From contig JAEZKC010000102.1 of the NCBI GenBank assembly GCA_023436205.1, positions 8,750 to 72,749 on the forward strand: a stretch of DNA of 64,000 bases, in the 5' to 3' direction. This stretch comes from Fibrobacterota bacterium. Its GTDB lineage: Bacteria > Fibrobacterota > Chitinivibrionia > Chitinivibrionales > Chitinispirillaceae. Every line of letters begins with the position of its first letter. Positions within the stretch are counted from its first letter, which is position 1. Below, piece by piece: positions 16,278 to 24,770 of this stretch. The notes beneath the pieces were generated by a model, which did no database searches, was not told the DNA's origin, and saw nothing but the letters and a program-made list of their open reading frames with translations. The translations under genes were made by a program, and so were the position numbers.

Positions 16278-16790
16278 TCTGCAGATGAAATCTTCGAGGT
16301 GATTAAAAAAGCTAAAGGCTTCAAAACTGATGCTGAATTAGGGAAGTTTTTGGGCTTTTCCGGGTCAAATATAGGTATGCAGCGTAAACGCAATGCTATT
16401 CCATTCGAAGCCATCATGAAAGCATGTCCGGAGGTCGATCTCAACAAATTGTTTTATAATCAACAATTTGTTATTTCTGAGAATCAGCCTTCCCAAAATG
16501 AGATGGTAAAGGAGCCGTCTGCCACTTATGGCGGTAAGGGCATCGATGTTTCATTGCTCCAATTAGATATTCACAAAAGCATTGAAACTAATGAACGATA
16601 TTCCAGAATCATGGAACGTTTGCAGGACAGCAACGAAAGCAGCCAGTCTCAAATAGATAGGCTCACGAGGTTATTAGAGGTTATTATAGGAGAGCAGGGT
16701 ACGAGTCAAGCATCTGAGGAAAAGCAGCGGGGTACACCTCAAGGTCAAAAGTTTTGGAGGCCAGGTAAAAAAAGTGCTCCGCATAAATAG
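16272..16790 (+). CDS. CI-type phage repressor
   Basis: About 172 residues. A TTG start at 16272 is preferred (GGAG seven bases upstream). The N-terminal SADEIFEVIKKAKGFKTDA, then ELGKFLGFSGSNIGMQRKRNA, then IPFEAIMKACPEVDLNKL, is the CI-repressor-type HTH domain of temperate phages. No peptidase S24 domain follows; instead there is a polar linker and a helical segment (MERLQDSNESSQSQIDRLTRLLEVII) that may oligomerise. It should keep the prophage silent. Absence of the S24 part suggests induction not by RecA-stimulated self-cleavage. Confidence 0.75.
   Translation: MLSADEIFEVIKKAKGFKTDAELGKFLGFSGSNIGMQRKRNAIPFEAIMKACPEVDLNKLFYNQQFVISENQPSQNEMVKEPSATYGGKGIDVSLLQLDIHKSIETNERYSRIMERLQDSNESSQSQIDRLTRLLEVIIGEQGTSQASEEKQRGTPQGQKFWRPGKKSAPHK
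16443..16472. promoter_or_regulatory. Two intragenic AACAAWTTGTT palindromes
   Basis: AACAAATTGTT at 16443-16453 and AACAATTTGTT at 16462-16472 lie inside the repressor gene, the same motif as at the repressor start (16266-16276). Three copies in about 200 bases suggest operator sites, though AT-rich codons could produce them. Confidence 0.4.
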
Positions 16791-16875
16791 GGTCATAGAT
16801 TGCTGGTTATTTGGATAGCCCCCTTCACAAATATTACAAAAACGTTACAAAAACCCTATGGAATGGAGCGAGTGT

Positions 16876-17334
16876 ATGGCTAAGGACAAAAAAGTGATAA
16901 CAATAGCCCTCATCATAATTGCCTTTTTCGCTGTAGTAGTCATGGGAATTTTTATCGGCAGCAGTTCTACTACAGACGCGGCAGCAAATGAATCTGAGAG
17001 CAATACAAAGACGAACACAAAAAATCCAGATCTTCCTCAGATATCCGAACGCATCGATGATCTTGAATCCATCCTCATTGTGAAGGGATCGAGAAATCCG
17101 TTTAATCCGAATGAGCCTATCAAAAACTCACTAGTCTATAAGAGCTACAATGAGCGCAGCCTGGAAGATGTTTTATTTGAGTTACTTCCAAACACAAAGG
17201 TGCAATCTTCAAAGAGGTATTTCCTTTTCGTGAATAAAGACACGACGTCTTTATACCTCATCGACTTTAATGGTAAATCAGGCTGGATTGATGATTCAGA
17301 TGTTTCCATAACAACTGAAACCACTAGCAATTAG
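16876..17334 (+). CDS. Membrane-anchored protein with SH3-like C-terminus
   Basis: 152 residues from MAKDKKVI, GGAG upstream. One hydrophobic segment at about residues 6-27 anchors it, with a Thr/Asn-rich linker outside. The C-terminus (FVNKDTTSLYLIDFNGKSG, WIDDSDVSI) resembles a bacterial SH3-like fold. Situated next to the repressor, it could be a lysogenic-conversion or superinfection-exclusion protein; this is inference from position. Confidence 0.55.
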   Translation: MAKDKKVITIALIIIAFFAVVVMGIFIGSSSTTDAAANESESNTKTNTKNPDLPQISERIDDLESILIVKGSRNPFNPNEPIKNSLVYKSYNERSLEDVLFELLPNTKVQSSKRYFLFVNKDTTSLYLIDFNGKSGWIDDSDVSITTETTSN

Positions 17335-17854
17335 CCTGTTAGCAGCTTAAACCGCTGCGTACCCCTTACATTTTTAATTGTTATTGATTTTCATATAATA
17401 TGGGATTTCCTTATTATATGAGTTGTCATTATCATTTGTCGGGACGCTATAAAAAAACGCGCTAACATTTTCCAAAATTGCTAACAGTGTTTTCTTTCTC
17501 TCACTCCTTAGAAATCAATAACTTACTCATGAACACACAGTTCTTGTTAGCAGTTAGCGAAAAAACACATCCTTCACACATGCGCACACGCGAATAAATA
17601 TTAAACTAAGTAATTATATTAATACACGCACACATGAATTTATGCCTATTCTGCTAACATTTTCTTATTTATTTATCATTCACCTTAAAACTCAACCACT
17701 TGTATGTTAGCTATAGTGTTAGCATTCCAGTAAGCTACATGTTAGCATATTCTGAATGCTGCTAACATGCAGAATTTTATAAAGACATTCTTCACCAGTT
17801 TGCACCGAAATTAATACCCGAACACATATATTGCTCTCAAAGGAGATGTCTACC
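17335..17854. repeat. Gene-free region with nine TGTTAGC boxes
   Basis: No coding frame is visible over about 520 bases of AT-rich DNA. TGTTAGC occurs forward at 17337, 17545, 17705, 17717 and 17740, and as GCTAACA at 17461, 17480, 17653 and 17761. Two copies extend to GCTAACATTTTC (17461 and 17653). The boxes are densest from 17653 to 17767, just before the first late gene. They may be replication-origin iterons or binding sites for a late-gene regulator. Confidence 0.7.
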
Positions 17855-18559
17855 ATGGTATCTATTTCACCTGAGATTCAGGCTACCCTGAATGGAATTT
17901 CACAAGTGCAGCTTGATGAGCTTCCATTCGTAGTGGCAAAGACAATAACAGATTTGGCCAAGGGATCTCAAGAGCAAATAAGAAAAGAGATGCCAACAAG
18001 ATTCACTATCAGATCTAGCTGGCCGCTCAAAGGTCTCAGGATTGAGCCAGCAAAGAAGGCGGATTTCAGGCGAGGGCAGTGCGAAGGTGCAGTAAAACAC
18101 CTGGACCATTATATGGCGCTGCATGAGGAGGGTGGACCAAAAGAAAACTTATCTCATGGTCAACAAAAAGGAAGCGGCAAGATGACAGCCATTCCCCATT
18201 ACAAGGCACGGGATAAGATGCGCACTGGTTCAGGCAGGCTGAAGAAAACAGCACTGAGGGCACTCAAGAAGAACACCGATCCAGATCGTAGAAAAGGGAG
18301 AAAGTGGGGTAAGCGTCGACGCCCAAAACCTTTTATCATCACCCCAGAAAAGGGATCTAAAGCACTAGTGGCTGTACGTGAAGGCAGAGAACGGTACCCA
18401 GTGAAATATCTATTCGTGTTATCCAAGCATCCTCACATTGAACAGCGCTTTGATTTTGAAAAGACAGTTCAATCCTACGTTGAAAGGAACGTCGGAAAGT
18501 TGATGGCACAGAACATGATGGCCGCCGAAGCACAGCGTTTAGCGAGGTTAAAAACATGA
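17855..18559 (+). CDS. Phage structural/assembly protein, unassigned
   Basis: About 234 residues from MVSISPEIQ (GGAG upstream). Motifs include PTRFTIRSSWPLKGLRIEPA, HYMALHEEGG, and a very basic central region (RRKGRKWGKRRRPKP). The first motif is shared by proteins found in head/tail gene clusters of many tailed phages and probably acts as a minor head-tail component. It lies alone between the TGTTAGC region and the terminase genes. Confidence 0.5.
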   Translation: MVSISPEIQATLNGISQVQLDELPFVVAKTITDLAKGSQEQIRKEMPTRFTIRSSWPLKGLRIEPAKKADFRRGQCEGAVKHLDHYMALHEEGGPKENLSHGQQKGSGKMTAIPHYKARDKMRTGSGRLKKTALRALKKNTDPDRRKGRKWGKRRRPKPFIITPEKGSKALVAVREGRERYPVKYLFVLSKHPHIEQRFDFEKTVQSYVERNVGKLMAQNMMAAEAQRLARLKT

Positions 18560-18668
18560 CAAATGATAGCGGTTTTGGGTCCCTCTGGAGACCCCAGTAA
18601 CGGGTAACGCGCGACACTCGGCAATTCGCTAGTGGGCCTCTGACCACGGTCTTGTCACATTAATTATA

Positions 18669-18707
18669 AAAAAAGTGCCCTAATTGAGCTAATTTGAGCA
18701 CTTTTTT
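18669..18707. terminator. Rho-independent terminator, possibly bidirectional
   Basis: AAAAAAGTGC (18669-18678) pairs perfectly with GCACTTTTTT (18698-18707) across a 19-base loop, giving a T-run on either strand. It would end transcription of the gene before the terminase block. Confidence 0.65.
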
Positions 18708-18710
18708 AAA

Positions 18711-18746
18711 TCTGACCAAGCGACTTGGTCAGATAGTTGGTCAGGT
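18711..18746. promoter_or_regulatory. Perfect 10-bp palindrome plus half-site before the terminase genes
   Basis: TCTGACCAAG-CGA-CTTGGTCAGA (18711-18733) is a perfect palindrome, and a further half-site TTGGTCAG follows at 18738-18745. It lies four bases after a terminator and about 80 bases before the packaging genes. That suits an operator for the late operon or a terminase recognition element. Confidence 0.55.
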
Positions 18747-18813
18747 TGAAAGAAGAATTGATGGAAATATGTTTTATGAGATTTATTAATCGTTAACTTA
18801 GAAAATTGCATAT

Positions 18814-19485
18814 ATGCCCCTAATGACCCTCAGAGAATACGCACGCCACAGAGGTTGCAGCCTTTCTGCAGTGCAAATCGCCATTAATGACAACCGAATA
18901 TCAGTTGACAAGACTGAAAGGCACGGTAAGCAGCTGTGGAAGTTCGTTGATTCTGAAAAGGCGGATAGGGACTGGGCATCAAATACTGATGTTGATCAGC
19001 AGCGGAACCCTACCCGGGCAGAGCGTGGAATACAGACAGCAGCATCAACCAGATCCCCGACGTATGTAGAGGATGATGCTGAACCGCTTGACCTCTTTCC
19101 GGAGATGAATACAAAACCTTTACCGGAGCAAAAAGAGGAAACATCTCCTGCAGCTGGCGGCATTGACTACCTGATGGAGCGTGCCAGGAAAGAGCACTTT
19201 GCGGCGAAGCGTGCTGAACTCGATTATTACAAAGAAATCGAGACGCTTGTTCATAAGGACACTATCAAGGTTATGCTTTTTAACCAGGCACAGGCTATTC
19301 AGCAGAATCTATTCAACCTCCCCTCCAGGGTGTCATCCATATTGGCAGCATACCTCAAGAGCGTGATTGATCTGATGAAAACAGATCCGGATGCTGGTGT
19401 TGATGAAAAAGAGATTCAGGATATTATTACCGGTGAATTGAAAATTGTGCTGCGGCGAATTGGTGAGGCTGGAAATGGTATCTAG
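18814..19485 (+). CDS. Terminase small subunit (Nu1-like)
   Basis: 223 residues. LREYARHRGCSLSAVQIAI is a winged-helix DNA-recognition motif as in lambda gpNu1. The C-terminal half (ARKEHFAAKRAELDYYKEIE and LFNLPSRVSSILAAYL) is the typical helical part of Nu1-type proteins. It should recognise the packaging site and recruit the large subunit encoded next. No strong ribosome-binding site is seen; an in-frame ATG at 18823 is an alternative start. Confidence 0.75.
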   Translation: MPLMTLREYARHRGCSLSAVQIAINDNRISVDKTERHGKQLWKFVDSEKADRDWASNTDVDQQRNPTRAERGIQTAASTRSPTYVEDDAEPLDLFPEMNTKPLPEQKEETSPAAGGIDYLMERARKEHFAAKRAELDYYKEIETLVHKDTIKVMLFNQAQAIQQNLFNLPSRVSSILAAYLKSVIDLMKTDPDAGVDEKEIQDIITGELKIVLRRIGEAGNGI

Positions 19486-21340
19486 TGTCGAAACTATATC
19501 TCCCCAGCTCGATACTTCCCTGTTTGAGCCAGCTGCCAAGGAGTGCGTCTCCTACTACCTGCAGGGGTTTCTCCCTCCTCCCGATTTCACCATTGATGAG
19601 TGGGCAGACGAACACCGGGAATTGCCCAGTGAATCATCAGGCGAACCAGGTAGATGGAGGACAAGCAGGACACCGTATCTGGCTGAGATTATGCAGGAGC
19701 TTTCGCCGTCATCACATTGTGAAGAGATCGTATTCATGAAGGGGTCACAGGTTGGGGCTACTGAGACGCTAATCAACGCTACTCTTTATGTTATGTCAAA
19801 TGCTCCCGGGCCCATGCTTGTCGTACAGCCAACGATTGACATGGCTAAGAAATTTTCCAGGCAGAGAATTCAGTCATCGATTACAGCGTGCGATAAATTG
19901 AAGGGTGTCGTTGCTGATAATAAATCACGCGACGGATCAAATTCGGTAATGCAGAAGGATTTCCCGGGGGGAACGCTGATTATTGGTGGCGCCAATTCTG
20001 CAGCAGCTTTGCGTATGATGCCGATCAGATATCTTTACCTGGATGAGATTGACGGATATCCGGCTGATGTCGATGGTGAAGGAGATCCGGTTGAACTGGC
20101 GATCAGACGTACCACCAACTTTGCACGCAAGAAGAAGTTTTTTTCATCCACTCCCACAGTGGCTGAGTTTTCGAGGATTGCAGCACGGTTTGAACTGTCG
20201 GACCAGAGATATTATTATGTGCCGTGCCCCTACTGCAAAAAGCCTCAGATTATCAAATGGGATAATATCAAATACGACAATGATGATCCGACTACAGCCA
20301 GATATATATGCGATCATTGCTCAGCTGAGATTCAGGAATATCATAAACCGTGGATGCTGGAGCATGGCAGATGGATAAAGCATAATCCCAAAAGCAAAAT
20401 TGCCGGTTTCCACTTGAGCGCACTTTACAGCCCATTGGGGTGGTACTCCTGGCAGGATGCAGTGAAAGACCATTTAAATTCCCGGGGGGATCCACAGAAG
20501 AGAAAAGTGTGGGTGAATACGGTACTTGGTGAGGTGTGGGAAGAAGCGGAGACATCCACCATTGACACTCACTGGCTGATGAAGCGACGGGAAGCATATC
20601 GTGCAGTAGTACCGGCAGGAGTTATTGTCCTCACTGCAGGTGTTGATACACAGCTTGATCGTGTAGAGTGCACGGTGACCGGGTGGGGTTTACGTGGAGA
20701 GTCGTGGATTGTCAGCCATGATATTTTTCTCGGGAACACGCACCAGCAGTCAGTGTGGGATCTTCTTGATCAGCACTTGTTGACAGAGTTTGAGCATGAA
20801 TCTGGCGCCACTATGTACATTGCGGCAACGTGCATCGATGCCATGGGAACATCCACAGATGCAGTATATGATTTTTGTAAACCACGAAAGTTCAGGCGAA
20901 TTCTTCCCATTAAAGGTATGGCCGGTCCCGGAAAGGCTATTGTTGCAGGTTACAAAAAAAGCAAACGAGCGGGCGGGAACCTGTATCTGCTTGGAGTAGA
21001 CCAGGCAAAGGACATACTCTACTGCAATCTGCAGCTGAAGCAGCCGGGACCAGGCTATATTCATCTTCCCAAAGATGTGGATGAACGGTACCTGAAACAA
21101 TTGACTGCTGAAAAGAAGGTGAGCAGGCGCCATGCAGGTTTGCCGAAATCGCAATGGATATGCCCTCCAGGGCGGCGCAATGAGGCACTGGACTGCTACG
21201 TCTATTCACTGGGTGCGCTCAAGGTACTTAATCCGAATTTGGAAGTACTCGCGAAGGATAATATAGTGTTTACATCTGACCACTCTAAACCGGCCGTAAA
21301 GAAGAAACGGGGCATAAGGGCCCAGGGGGTGAGGGTATGA
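19478..21340 (+). CDS. Terminase large subunit (lambda GpA family)
   Basis: 620 residues from MVSSVETIS, overlapping the small-subunit stop. Packaging motor and cos/pac nuclease of the head. Seen: WADEHRELP and EPGRWRTSRTPYLAEIM of the GpA family, the deviant Walker A region KGSQVGATET, Walker B YLYLDEIDGYP, a Cys4 zinc site (CPYCKKPQ...CDHCSAE), and nuclease-domain motifs TAGVDTQLDR and KGMAGPGK. Length matches lambda gpA (about 640). Confidence 0.92.
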   Translation, partial: VSSVETISPQLDTSLFEPAAKECVSYYLQGFLPPPDFTIDEWADEHRELPSESSGEPGRWRTSRTPYLAEIMQELSPSSHCEEIVFMKGSQVGATETLINATLYVMSNAPGPMLVVQPTIDMAKKFSRQRIQSSITACDKLKGVVADNKSRDGSNSVMQKDFPGGTLIIGGANSAAALRMMPIRYLYLDEIDGYPADVDGEGDPVELAIRRTTNFARKKKFFSSTPTVAEFSRIAARFELSDQRYYYVPCPYCKKPQIIKWDNIKYDNDDPTTARYICDHCSAEIQEYHKPWMLEHGRWIKHNPKSKIAGFHLSALYSPLGWYSWQDAVKDHLNSRGDPQKRKVWVNTVLGEVWEEAETSTIDTHWLMKRREAYRAVVPAGVIVLTAGVDTQLDRVECTVTGWGLRGESWIVSHDIFLGNTHQQSVWDLLDQHLLTEFEHESGATMYIAATCIDAMGTSTDAVYDFCKPRKFRRILPIKGMAGPGKAIVAGYKKSKRAGGNLYLLGVDQAKDILYCNLQLKQPGPGYIHLPKDVDERYLKQLTAEKKVSRRHAGLPKSQWICPPGRRNEALDCYVYSLGALKVLNPNLEVLAKDNIVFTSDHSKPAVKKKRGIRAQGVRV

Positions 21341-21549
21341 GTGAGGTTGATTATGATAAAATCGAGACGGAGCATGTAAATGATGTTGTGAAATTTGTGC
21401 TTCAAAAGTCAAATGATGGTGTGAGCTGGCGTGAAATGGGAGAAGTCGGTGCCCTTGGTGAAGTGGAAGGAATATGCAGGGCACTCAGGAATGAGTTGCC
21501 GATGTGCAGATACCGGATTATTCGAAGAACAGAAACTGTTGTTTTTTAA
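21337..21549 (+). CDS. Small phage protein, unknown
   Basis: 70 residues, ATGA overlap with the terminase stop. SWREMGEVGALGEVEGICRALRNELP then MCRYRIIRR suggests a compact alpha/beta protein. No family recognised; position between terminase and gpW is its only context. Confidence 0.55.
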   Translation: MSEVDYDKIETEHVNDVVKFVLQKSNDGVSWREMGEVGALGEVEGICRALRNELPMCRYRIIRRTETVVF

Positions 21550-21561
21550 AAGGAGAATACC

Positions 21562-21789
21562 GTGAGTGCAGAGGAATTGTCACAGGCTCTGGAGATGCTT
21601 GCCAAATACATGTCTGCTGAAGCTGCTGTCCTGAAGGGGCAGACGTACAGCATCGATGACATTACCGTCACCAGGGCTGATCTGGATAAGGTGCGAGCTG
21701 GAAGAATCGAATGGGAAAAGAAAGTGCTTCGTCTCAAAAGGGGCGGATCCGGTCCGAGAATGCGGAGAGCCGTTCCATTGGATTATTAA
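21562..21789 (+). CDS. Head-tail joining protein gpW-like
   Basis: 75 residues from GTG with AAAGGAG upstream. EELSQALEMLAKYMSAEAA, SIDDITVTRADLDKVRAGRIEWEKK and a Gly/Arg-rich C-terminus (KRGGSGPRMRRAVPLDY) match lambda gpW in length and layout. gpW plugs the head after packaging; the gene order terminase-gpW-portal is the lambda order. Confidence 0.75.
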   Translation: MSAEELSQALEMLAKYMSAEAAVLKGQTYSIDDITVTRADLDKVRAGRIEWEKKVLRLKRGGSGPRMRRAVPLDY

Positions 21790-21796
21790 AAAGAAG

Positions 21797-21838
21797 CCGG
21801 TCACAATGTAGCTCCTGTAAATTGTCCGCTTGTGGCCG
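21797..21838. other. Intercistronic hairpin before the portal gene
   Basis: CCGGTCACAA and TTGTGGCCGG pair at nine of ten positions across 22 bases. No T-run follows, so it is more likely an mRNA-stabilising or attenuating hairpin than a terminator. Confidence 0.4.
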
Positions 21839-21893
21839 GTTATGGACATTTAAGGACGTGGAGGTATACGCATGAGAATAATATATTATTTAC

Positions 21894-23426
21894 ATGCGCG
21901 CACAACGAGCCCCCAGAACTACACTCTTCGATCATCTTGGCCGCCCCATGGCCTCCACTGGTTATATCACCTCAGGCAGCTCCCGCAGGAGCATGACCGG
22001 TTTTAATCCCTCAGCAAATTCTGCAGACACTGACATAATTCCAAAACTTGAATCATTACGGGCATGCTGCCGTGACATGTCGATGAATGCACCGGTAGCC
22101 ACCGGAGCACTGAACAGGTTCAAGACCAATGTCGTTGGATACGGGCTCACTCTTCAGTGTCAAATAGATCATGAATACCTAGGGCTTTCTGTGGAAGAAG
22201 CGGAAGCCTGGGAAAAATCAACGGAACGTGAATTTCGCCTGTGGGCCAACAATCAGGAGTGCGACGCATCCCGCACCGATGACTTCTATGGTCTGCAGGC
22301 ATTGACTTATTTGTCGATCCTTGAGAGCGGCGATGTGTTTGTCATTCCAGTCTTCATCCCCCGTCGAGGTGTTCCGTATGATCTGAGACTGCGGATTCTG
22401 GAAGCAGACATGGTGAGCAATCCCAGTCACTCAATGGATACGGATAAGCTTGCAGGAGGAGTTGAAGTTGATGAAAACGGTGCACCGGTAAAGTACTGGG
22501 TTTCGAAACGTCACCCAGGGGGATTAGGATTTGTCGGAAATGAGTGGGTTGGTATACCTGCATACAGTCCAAGAACTGGCATGCGTCAGGTGCTCCATAT
22601 TTTTGACAGAACCAGACCGGGACAGCGTAGAGGAGTACCGCTGCTTGCACCTGTCATTGAGACGCTCAAGCAGGCAACGAGGCTTACCGAAGCAGAGTTG
22701 ATGGCTGCAGTTGTTTCCAGCTTCTTTACTGTATTTGTTAAAACAGAAGCCGGAGAGGGGCTTGATCAAGGATTTTCTACGGAAGAATCTGTGGTCAAGA
22801 ACTTGCCGGAGCCGGTAGCAAGAAATCTTCAGGAAGTGGGATCTGGAGGAATCATTGATCTGGCAGACGGTGAGAGCATAGAGCTTGCAGATCCGAAGCG
22901 TCCTAATTCCGGTTATGATGCGTTTTTTCTTTCAATGGTAAAGCAGATAGGTTCTGCGATCGGCATGCCATTCGAAGTATTGATTCTTCATTTTGCATCT
23001 TCATATTCTGCTTCAAGAGCTGCTCTCCTGGAAGCATGGAAAGTATTCCTCACCCACAGAACAAAATTTGTAAAGCGTGGCTTTTGCCAGCCAGTCTATA
23101 AGTTGTGGCTGCTCGATGCTGTATTGAAGGGTCGAGTGAAAGCGCCAGGCTTTTTGAATAACATTGCTATTCGTGAGGCGTGGAGCGGATCACAGTGGAT
23201 CGGGCAGGGACAGGGCCAGTTGAACCCGGTTGTCGAAACCAAAGCAGCTATCATGCGTATTGAGGGTGGATTGTCAACCTACGCAAAAGAAACGGCCGCG
23301 ATTGATGGTGATGACTGGGATACCATGATTGAACACAATTTCCGCGAACGTGACAGGATTCGTGCCAGAGTGCCGCAGATAACAAAGGCGGCATCATCGG
23401 AACCTGTTGCTGAGGGGGCTGTATGA
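21894..23426 (+). CDS. Portal protein (lambda GpB family)
   Basis: 510 residues. RTTLFDHLGRPM, LRACCRDMSMNAP, ALNRFKTNVVGYGLTLQ, SGDVFVIP, RLRILEADMVSNP, HIFDRTRPGQRRGVPLLAPV and IREAWSGSQWIG are the hallmark blocks of lambda-type portals. It forms the dodecameric DNA-entry ring. The start is uncertain: a GGAGG-preceded ATG at 21872 is out of frame and gives only a 43-codon leader, while the in-frame ATG at 21894 has no ribosome-binding site. Confidence 0.92.
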   Translation: MRAQRAPRTTLFDHLGRPMASTGYITSGSSRRSMTGFNPSANSADTDIIPKLESLRACCRDMSMNAPVATGALNRFKTNVVGYGLTLQCQIDHEYLGLSVEEAEAWEKSTEREFRLWANNQECDASRTDDFYGLQALTYLSILESGDVFVIPVFIPRRGVPYDLRLRILEADMVSNPSHSMDTDKLAGGVEVDENGAPVKYWVSKRHPGGLGFVGNEWVGIPAYSPRTGMRQVLHIFDRTRPGQRRGVPLLAPVIETLKQATRLTEAELMAAVVSSFFTVFVKTEAGEGLDQGFSTEESVVKNLPEPVARNLQEVGSGGIIDLADGESIELADPKRPNSGYDAFFLSMVKQIGSAIGMPFEVLILHFASSYSASRAALLEAWKVFLTHRTKFVKRGFCQPVYKLWLLDAVLKGRVKAPGFLNNIAIREAWSGSQWIGQGQGQLNPVVETKAAIMRIEGGLSTYAKETAAIDGDDWDTMIEHNFRERDRIRARVPQITKAASSEPVAEGAV

Positions 23427-24736
23427 ATTTGGCACTAGAATGGATTTTGACACATCGCTGGGCAATGCTTCCCGCTGTACTTCAGGCACTTGCTTTTCTT
23501 GCCAAGGCAGAATCAGCCAAAGAGCATGACGGACAGGCACAGGATGAGCTTGCAGCAGCTCAGGGAGCGGTAGAATCATCACGCATGTGCATTGCACTTA
23601 AAAACGGATCACCCATCGATGGTACAGTTACAGCTGAGCTGCATGGATCGGTGGCAGTCATACCTGTTGTGGGTGTGATTTATTCAGGACGGTATTCATA
23701 CTGGGGTGGAGGGACATCCATCCAGATTCTGGCCAAAGATATTGCAACATCAGTGGCGGACCCCTCTGTCTCCAGTATTGTGCTGAATATTAATACACCT
23801 GGCGGCGATGTCACCGGAATAAGCGAAGTGGCCCAGGTTATTCACGATGCACGTAAATCAAAACCTGTACATGCGTATGTCTATGGCCTTGGAGCATCAG
23901 CAGGTTACTGGCTTGCATCTGCAGCAAAGAGCATAGTGGCAGCTGACACTGCCGAGGTTGGCAGTATCGGAGTTGCATCTGTCTTTATGGACTGGTCAGA
24001 GTATGACAAGAAGCTTGGTCTCAAGGAGATAGAGGTTGTTTCCTCACAGAGCCCACTCAAGCGGTTGACACCGGCATCAGACAAAGGCAAAGCTCTCCTG
24101 CAGACAAAGGTCGATGATCTTGCAGACATATTCATTTCTGCTGTTGCAAAATATCGTGGTGCCACTGTGGAAACGGTGCTTTCTGATTTCGGTCAGGGAG
24201 ATATCATGGTGGCATCAAAAGCAAAAGCTGCAGGAATGATCGATGCAATCGGAAGCCTTGAATCGATGATAAATGATCTCAATAACAAAACCCCGAAACT
24301 TTCGATGGGAGGACTTATGGATTTGAAGGAACTGCAGGCAAAGCACCCTGAAGTGTATCAGGCTGCGATTGACCTTGGAAAAAATGAAGCAGCTACAGGC
24401 ACACAGAGTGCTGTAGATCAGGCTGCCAAAGCTGCATCCGAAAAGGAGCGTCAGAGAATTGCCGGAATTCTCACTCTGTCGAAACATCCAGGAGCTGACA
24501 AGGTTATTCAGGTTGCACTGGTAGATCCTAATGCCACCAAGGAAAGCGTTGCCATTCAGATTCTGGAAGGACAGCAGCAGACAACACAGACAATTGCGAC
24601 TGCAGTTGCTGCAGACTCTTCAGATCTGGCATCACAGATCAGCCAGGTCGAACAAGCGGCCCCTCAGGCATCTGAGGCATCACAGGAAATCGAGCTTGGC
24701 AAAGCGATAGCCGCTGCAGCTGGCAAGGTAGAATAA
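23423..24736 (+). CDS. Capsid maturation protease (S49/ClpP-like, lambda GpC type) with scaffold domain
   Basis: 437 residues. The N-terminal two thirds is an S49 serine protease: LNINTPGGDVTG, the nucleophile motif YGLGASAGYWLAS, VGSIGVASVF and the general-base Lys region SSQSPLKRLTP. The C-terminal 140 residues (MDLKELQAKHPEV, TGTQSAVDQAAKAASEKERQRIAGIL) are a helical scaffold-like domain. An in-frame ATG at 24317 preceded by GGGAGG could yield the scaffold alone, like lambda Nu3 nested in C. ATGA overlap with the portal gene. Confidence 0.9.
   Translation: MNLALEWILTHRWAMLPAVLQALAFLAKAESAKEHDGQAQDELAAAQGAVESSRMCIALKNGSPIDGTVTAELHGSVAVIPVVGVIYSGRYSYWGGGTSIQILAKDIATSVADPSVSSIVLNINTPGGDVTGISEVAQVIHDARKSKPVHAYVYGLGASAGYWLASAAKSIVAADTAEVGSIGVASVFMDWSEYDKKLGLKEIEVVSSQSPLKRLTPASDKGKALLQTKVDDLADIFISAVAKYRGATVETVLSDFGQGDIMVASKAKAAGMIDAIGSLESMINDLNNKTPKLSMGGLMDLKELQAKHPEVYQAAIDLGKNEAATGTQSAVDQAAKAASEKERQRIAGILTLSKHPGADKVIQVALVDPNATKESVAIQILEGQQQTTQTIATAVAADSSDLASQISQVEQAAPQASEASQEIELGKAIAAAAGKVE
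24317..24736 (+). CDS. Nested scaffold protein (Nu3-like), internal start
   Basis: Same frame as the protease gene. ATG at 24317 has GGGAGG (24307-24312) four bases upstream and begins MDLKELQAKHPEV, the conventional start of Nu3-like scaffolds. Product about 139 residues, Ala/Gln-rich and helical. It would guide procapsid assembly and be degraded by the protease. Confidence 0.55.
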   Translation: MDLKELQAKHPEVYQAAIDLGKNEAATGTQSAVDQAAKAASEKERQRIAGILTLSKHPGADKVIQVALVDPNATKESVAIQILEGQQQTTQTIATAVAADSSDLASQISQVEQAAPQASEASQEIELGKAIAAAAGKVE

Positions 24737-24770
24737 ACAGTCAATTCATTTCTAAACGGAGGAATGCCTC

